A stretch of 49,033 bases of DNA from Bartonella raoultii (GTDB lineage Bacteria > Pseudomonadota > Alphaproteobacteria > Rhizobiales > Rhizobiaceae). Where the stretch lies: the NCBI RefSeq assembly GCF_019659805.1, contig NZ_JAIFRO010000008.1, positions 1-49,033 of the forward strand. Reading direction: 5' to 3'. The notes beneath the pieces are model-generated. The model did no database searches. It worked only from the letters and a program-made list of their open reading frames with translations, and was not told where the DNA came from. The position numbers and the translations under genes were made by a program. Positions 45,415 through 49,033 of the stretch are shown piece after piece. Numbering within the stretch: the stretch's first letter is position 1; the number at the start of each line of letters is the position of its first letter.

Positions 45415-46150
45415 TTTTATCACAACATCTGAAAGCAATTTTAATAACCAAACTGTTCAAACCATGTCTAGTCGTGAAATTGCAGAATTGTGTAATAAAC
45501 AACATAAACACGTTATGCGTGATATTAAGCAAATGCTTGAAGAGCTGCACTCTAAAAGTACTGAGCCCAAATTTGGGCTGAGTGAATTTGTAGGTTTTTA
45601 CAAAGATTCAACAGGTCGTACACTCCCTTGTTACAACCTCCCTAAACGTGAATGTCTCATTTTAGTTTCAGGTTACAGCATGACGTTACGTGCTAGGATT
45701 ATAGACCGTTGGCAAGAATTGGAAAAGCAAGCAGTAACACCACAAATCGACTATTCAAGTCCAAAAGCTATGATTGGATTTTTGAATTATTTGCAAGGTC
45801 AAATAGATCAAAAAGACAGCATTATTGAAGATTTAACACCAAAAGCCATGGCACTTGAAAGTTTACAGCGCCACGATGGGCTCTTTGGTCTTACTGAAGC
45901 TGCGAAAATACTCGAGATGCAACCAAAACAATTCATTCAATTTTTACAGCAAAAAGGTTGGGTTTATAGGCGTGCAGCAGGTGGAAATTTACTCCCTTAT
46001 CAAGACAAAATCCAAAAGCAACTGATGGATTGTCCAACCATCACACTTCAAACCGCGAGTGGAATAGAAAAAGTCATTCCTTGCGCAAAAATTACCACAA
46101 AAGGCATGGGGCTGCTGTCTCAAGAGCTTAAAAGACAAAGCATGCATTAA
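45407..46150 (+). CDS. phage antirepressor, Rha plus KilAC
   Basis: A 247-residue antirepressor. Rha domain: VQTMSSREIAELCNKQHKHV, GRTLPCYNLPKRECLILVSG. KilAC domain from about 155: HDGLFGLTEAAKILEMQPKQ and WVYRRAAGGNLLPYQDKIQK. It is related to the protein at 4363 but more diverged, especially in KilAC, so it is not part of the recent cassette family. Likely translated with the AntA gene upstream. Confidence 0.87.
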   Translation: MHNFITTSESNFNNQTVQTMSSREIAELCNKQHKHVMRDIKQMLEELHSKSTEPKFGLSEFVGFYKDSTGRTLPCYNLPKRECLILVSGYSMTLRARIIDRWQELEKQAVTPQIDYSSPKAMIGFLNYLQGQIDQKDSIIEDLTPKAMALESLQRHDGLFGLTEAAKILEMQPKQFIQFLQQKGWVYRRAAGGNLLPYQDKIQKQLMDCPTITLQTASGIEKVIPCAKITTKGMGLLSQELKRQSMH

Positions 46151-46162
46151 GAGGAGGTTATC

Positions 46163-46480
46163 ATGATAAAAAAGAAATATAAACTCACTGATGAAACAAT
46201 CAAAGTTGATGGAACAACGCTTTATCGCATACGCGCCTTAAAAGATTTTGATGATGTCAAAGAAGGCGACCTTGGAGGTTTTGTCGAGAGTGAATGGAAT
46301 CTTAGCCATGATGATAATTGCTGGGTTGGAGGTAACGCTTGTGTTTATCAAAATGCATATATCTCTGAAAATGCCAAGGTTTATGATGCTGCCGAAGTTT
46401 ATAATAACGCAAAAGTTCGTGGTAATGCCATAGTAGCCGGCGAGACAGCATTTTATGGAAGTGACGCTATTTTAAGGTAG
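46163..46480 (+). CDS. beta-helix repeat protein, short
   Basis: A 105-residue relative of the proteins at 24154 and 46491. The N-terminal cap (KKYKLTDETIKVDGTTLYRI, GDLGGFVESEWNLSHDDNCW) is followed by only five or six repeats (NAKVYDAAEVYNNAKVRGNA). GAGGAGG precedes the start. Either a short paralogue or a shortened copy after repeat loss. Confidence 0.7.
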   Translation: MIKKKYKLTDETIKVDGTTLYRIRALKDFDDVKEGDLGGFVESEWNLSHDDNCWVGGNACVYQNAYISENAKVYDAAEVYNNAKVRGNAIVAGETAFYGSDAILR

Positions 46481-46490
46481 GGCGATAATC

Positions 46491-47156
46491 ATGGAAAAAA
46501 AATACGAATTAACTGATGAGACAATCAAAGTTGCCATTATAACACTTCATAGAATTAAAGCATTAAGAGACTTTGGAGATGTTAAAAAAGGTGATCTTGG
46601 TGGATTTATAGAGAAAGAAGATAACTTAAGCCATGAAGGCAACTGTTGGGTTGGTGATAATGCCTATGTTGGTGCTGAAGCACAGATTTTTGGCGATGCC
46701 AAGGTCTATGGCAATGCCAAGGTTGGTCGTCATGCCAAGGTTTATGGTGATGCACGTGTTTATGGGAAAGCATGGGTTATTGATGGTGCACATGTTTGTG
46801 GTAATACCAAGGTTTATGACCATGCCGAAGTTTTGGATGATGCAGAGGCTTCTGGCGGCGCCAAGATTTTTGACAATGCAAAGGTTTTTGGGAATGCAAA
46901 GGTTGGTAGCAGGTTTGATGTTTCTAGAAATGCCGAAGTTTCTGGTGATGCCAAGGTCTATGACAATGCAGAGGTTTTTGGCGGCGCCAAGATTTATGAG
47001 AATGCTAAGGTTTATGGCAATGCACGTGTTGGTAGCAGGGCTCGTGTTTTTGGGAATGCGAAGATTTTTGGTGAAGCAAGGATTTTTGGTGACGCCGAAA
47101 TAACCGGAAATACAAAAATATCCATAATGGACCCTCTTTTAATGGAGGAGGGATAA
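46491..47156 (+). CDS. beta-helix repeat protein, long
   Basis: A 221-residue protein with the same cap (KKYELTDETIKVAIITLHRI, KGDLGGFIEKEDNLSHEGNC) and about 22 repeats such as GDAKVYGNAKVGRHAKVYGD. The DNA repeats (GCCAAGGTTTATGG-like) are very similar, so expansion and contraction by recombination are likely. Three genes of this type in one window suggest a useful product, possibly an intracellular solenoid; function unknown. Confidence 0.7.
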   Translation: MEKKYELTDETIKVAIITLHRIKALRDFGDVKKGDLGGFIEKEDNLSHEGNCWVGDNAYVGAEAQIFGDAKVYGNAKVGRHAKVYGDARVYGKAWVIDGAHVCGNTKVYDHAEVLDDAEASGGAKIFDNAKVFGNAKVGSRFDVSRNAEVSGDAKVYDNAEVFGGAKIYENAKVYGNARVGSRARVFGNAKIFGEARIFGDAEITGNTKISIMDPLLMEEG

Positions 47157-47158
47157 TC

Positions 47159-47521
47159 ATGTATAGATATGAAATTAAGCCTACTTTATGTTCACAATTA
47201 GTTGTGAGTAATACCCACAACCTAGGTGAACTTTGTATAACTATCTCTGGAGACAAAGGTGAACCTTATGTAAGTACCATAATTCCTAAAGACAAAATGA
47301 ATATCTTTTTAAATGAAAATAGTGTTGAGAAAATGGAGCTAAAACAATCCCAATGTTTTGCATACTCATACGAATTTAGACCGTTTACGTGCACTGGATT
47401 TGAAATGCAACCACTAAATTCAAATGATTTTTTTATTTTGACGCTATATTCAGATTATTGTTGTTTTATAAAACGCATTCCAATTGATCAGATTATACAA
47501 CCTGTAAATCCGTCTTTCTAG
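47159..47521 (+). CDS. hypothetical protein
   Basis: A 120-residue protein (MYRYEIKPTLCSQLVVSNTH, DKGEPYVSTIIPKDKMNIFL) ending DQIIQPVNPSF. No recognised domain. It starts three bases after the beta-helix gene, with GGAGGG upstream, so it is in the same operon. Confidence 0.6.
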   Translation: MYRYEIKPTLCSQLVVSNTHNLGELCITISGDKGEPYVSTIIPKDKMNIFLNENSVEKMELKQSQCFAYSYEFRPFTCTGFEMQPLNSNDFFILTLYSDYCCFIKRIPIDQIIQPVNPSF

Positions 47522-47593
47522 CAAACTAACCAACTTTTAACACATGCGTGATTCACGCCACGGGTGAATTACGCTCCAATGGAGGAAATCAAG

Positions 47594-48370
47594 ATGAGTG
47601 AACAAAACACTAACCTAACAGAAATTGAAGAAACACATCACTTAGCGGTTAAACAAACTGCTATGGAACGCATTTTAAACAGAGCCTTAGAAAATGACGT
47701 CGATATGGACCGTTTAGAGCGTCTTATCGCATTGCGGGAAAAAGAAATAGAACGACAAAATTACCAAAACTTTGTCCATGATCTTTCCAATATGCAAATA
47801 GAATATCAAAAAATACAAAAAAACGCTACAAACACCCATACAAATAGCCAATATGCTACGCTTGATCAGTATATTGATGCTGTAAAGGATACTCTTGCAA
47901 AACACCGTTTTGCTTTGTTTTCTCGTATCAAAGAACAGAGTTCAGAGAGCATAATTGTAGAAATGACTTTGACGCATCCTTCAGGAAATAAAATCTCAAC
48001 AGAAGGAAAGTTTCCTCATGATACGAAAGGATGCAAATCAAACATACAAGCGGTTGGTTCCACACTTACCTATGCGCGCAGATATCTCTTAGGAATGCTT
48101 CTTAATGTTGTAAGTGAAGATGATGATACAGATGGAAATCCGCCAGTCAAAAGTGCTTGTCCGCAGCAGATCAATGAAATCAGAAAACTCATAGAACAAA
48201 CCCATGCAGAAGAAGTGAAAATACTTGATTATGTCAAAGTCAAACAACTTGATAATATGTCTGATGGGCAAGCACAAATAGTGTTGCATCTTTTGAAAAA
48301 TAAACAAAACAAACAAATGGCAAAAGCAGAACAATCTTTACCGCCACAAGAACAGCAAACGGTGGTGTGA
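47594..48370 (+). CDS. erf: ERF-family single-strand annealing protein
   Basis: A 258-residue ERF recombinase. The core has EYQKIQKNATNTHTNSQYAT, LDQYIDAVKDTLAKHRFALF, and KSNIQAVGSTLTYARRYLLG with EDDDTDGN. It anneals single strands produced by the adjacent exonuclease for phage recombination and genome circularisation. The start MSEQNTN is chosen for GGAGG 8 bases upstream. The C-terminal helical part contacts partner proteins. Confidence 0.9.
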   Translation: MSEQNTNLTEIEETHHLAVKQTAMERILNRALENDVDMDRLERLIALREKEIERQNYQNFVHDLSNMQIEYQKIQKNATNTHTNSQYATLDQYIDAVKDTLAKHRFALFSRIKEQSSESIIVEMTLTHPSGNKISTEGKFPHDTKGCKSNIQAVGSTLTYARRYLLGMLLNVVSEDDDTDGNPPVKSACPQQINEIRKLIEQTHAEEVKILDYVKVKQLDNMSDGQAQIVLHLLKNKQNKQMAKAEQSLPPQEQQTVV

Positions 48371-48371
48371 G

Positions 48372-48995
48372 ATGGAACAAAGAACAGCCGAATGGTTTCA
48401 AGCACGCTTAGGGAAAGTTACTGCATCTAATGTTTACAGCGTACTCAGCAAGACAGCAAAAGGATTGCCCACAAGCAAATATGAGGAATATAAAATCAAA
48501 CTCATGACAGAACGATTAACAGGAGAAATAAGCCAATCTTATATAACACCAGCTATGCAATGGGGGATTGCACATGAAGAAAATGCACTAAAAGAATATG
48601 AATTCATTTATGACACAAATGTCACAAGATGTGGTTTCATACAACATCCGACAATAGGAATGGCTGGTGCTAGCCCTGATGGCTTTGTTGGTGAAGACGG
48701 TTTAGTTGAGGTAAAATGCCCACAATCAGTTCACCATCTGCGCTTTTTTATGGATGGTAATATTAAGTCTGAATATATCGCACAAATGCAATTCCAGATG
48801 GCTTGTACGGGACGCAAGTGGTGTCATTTCATTAGCTTTGATCCGCATTTTGTAGGCAGATCATCTCACTTGCGCATGAAAATCAAACGCGTCAATCGTG
48901 ATGAAGAAAAAATTAAACAGATCAATCAAGCGGTTCAGATGTTCTTGGAGGAAATAGAGCAAGATATGAAACAAATCTTGACACAAGCTGCTTGA
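48372..48995 (+). CDS. YqaJ/lambda-type exonuclease
   Basis: A 207-residue alkaline exonuclease. The start MEQRTAEWFQARLGKVTASN is the usual RTxEWxxxRxGxxTAS motif. Catalytic residues are E69 or E70 (GIAHEENAL), D103 (SPDGFV), E113 and K115 (VEVKCP). It resects DNA 5' to 3' to make single strands for the ERF protein encoded one base upstream. Confidence 0.93.
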   Translation: MEQRTAEWFQARLGKVTASNVYSVLSKTAKGLPTSKYEEYKIKLMTERLTGEISQSYITPAMQWGIAHEENALKEYEFIYDTNVTRCGFIQHPTIGMAGASPDGFVGEDGLVEVKCPQSVHHLRFFMDGNIKSEYIAQMQFQMACTGRKWCHFISFDPHFVGRSSHLRMKIKRVNRDEEKIKQINQAVQMFLEEIEQDMKQILTQAA

Positions 48996-49033
48996 TGTTA
49001 TGGGGGCGCTTTCTCCTCCCAGCGTCCCCACCC

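Noticed and set aside
1..49033. tRNA or rRNA genes, insertion sequences
   Set aside because: I saw no cloverleaf, rRNA signature or transposase on either strand.

Overview
This window is almost entirely one prophage in an AT-rich alphaproteobacterium. The protein styles (Rha/AntA/KilAC antirepressors in several copies, dense HicAB/BrnTA/HigBA modules, a P2-like tail joined to a lambda-like head) point to Bartonella or a close Rhizobiales relative. This assignment is inferred from remembered protein families, not from a search.

Layout. Left edge (1-630): gene-poor, with a helix-turn-helix remnant and an AAGGTGGAC repeat array leading into a tyrosine integrase (628-1779). Lysis block on the minus strand (2053-3280): endolysin, overlapping i-spanin/o-spanin-like pair, small membrane protein. 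Tail block, minus strand (5387-11732 and 13463-21442): P2-like D, X, U, tape measure, E/E', FII tube and FI sheath, then fibre-associated genes, a glycine-rich fibre protein, a DUF4815-like protein, I, J, W, V and a tail-completion-like protein. Head block, minus strand (25081-32512): FII-like attachment protein, capsid E, decoration D, an acidic protein, S49 protease, portal, gpW, large and small terminase. A gpZ-like tail gene (34801-35382) lies out of place upstream of the terminase. Early block (36691-42312, minus): SSB, two DUF1376-type replication proteins with an origin-like repeat cluster, a RuvC-like resolvase and a Cro-like regulator. Immunity and recombination, plus strand (42406-48995): a CI-like S24 repressor, an HsdR-N-like nuclease, two antirepressor genes, beta-helix repeat proteins, ERF annealase and YqaJ exonuclease. 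The right end of the prophage is probably outside the window.

The most striking element is a leader repeated four times (5.1-5.36, 11.81-12.08, 23.74-24.01 and 34.21-34.48 kb), each time upstream of a Rha/AntA antirepressor gene. Each copy holds a C4-type antisense RNA of about 80-86 nt with its own TATAAT-type promoter. Two short segments (a', b') are complementary to two segments (a, b) that overlap or precede the antirepressor ribosome binding site. The pairings and the internal C4 stem covary between copies. Each leader also carries, upstream of the C4 promoter and behind a second promoter, an extra copy of b and a: b sits in a hairpin loop and its match to C4 is longer than that of the real target. 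This looks like a built-in decoy that could titrate C4 and switch the antirepressor on.

The system as a whole. The CI-like repressor has Cys where S24 proteins have the catalytic Ser, and no Ala-Gly cleavage site is visible, so antirepressors rather than RecA-stimulated self-cleavage may control induction. Six antirepressor genes are present. Three of the C4-antirepressor cassettes also carry a translationally coupled small gene of unknown function, and each of these meets a toxin-antitoxin block at a conserved GC-rich hairpin. The cassettes interrupt the structural operons and may have moved genes such as gpZ by recombination.
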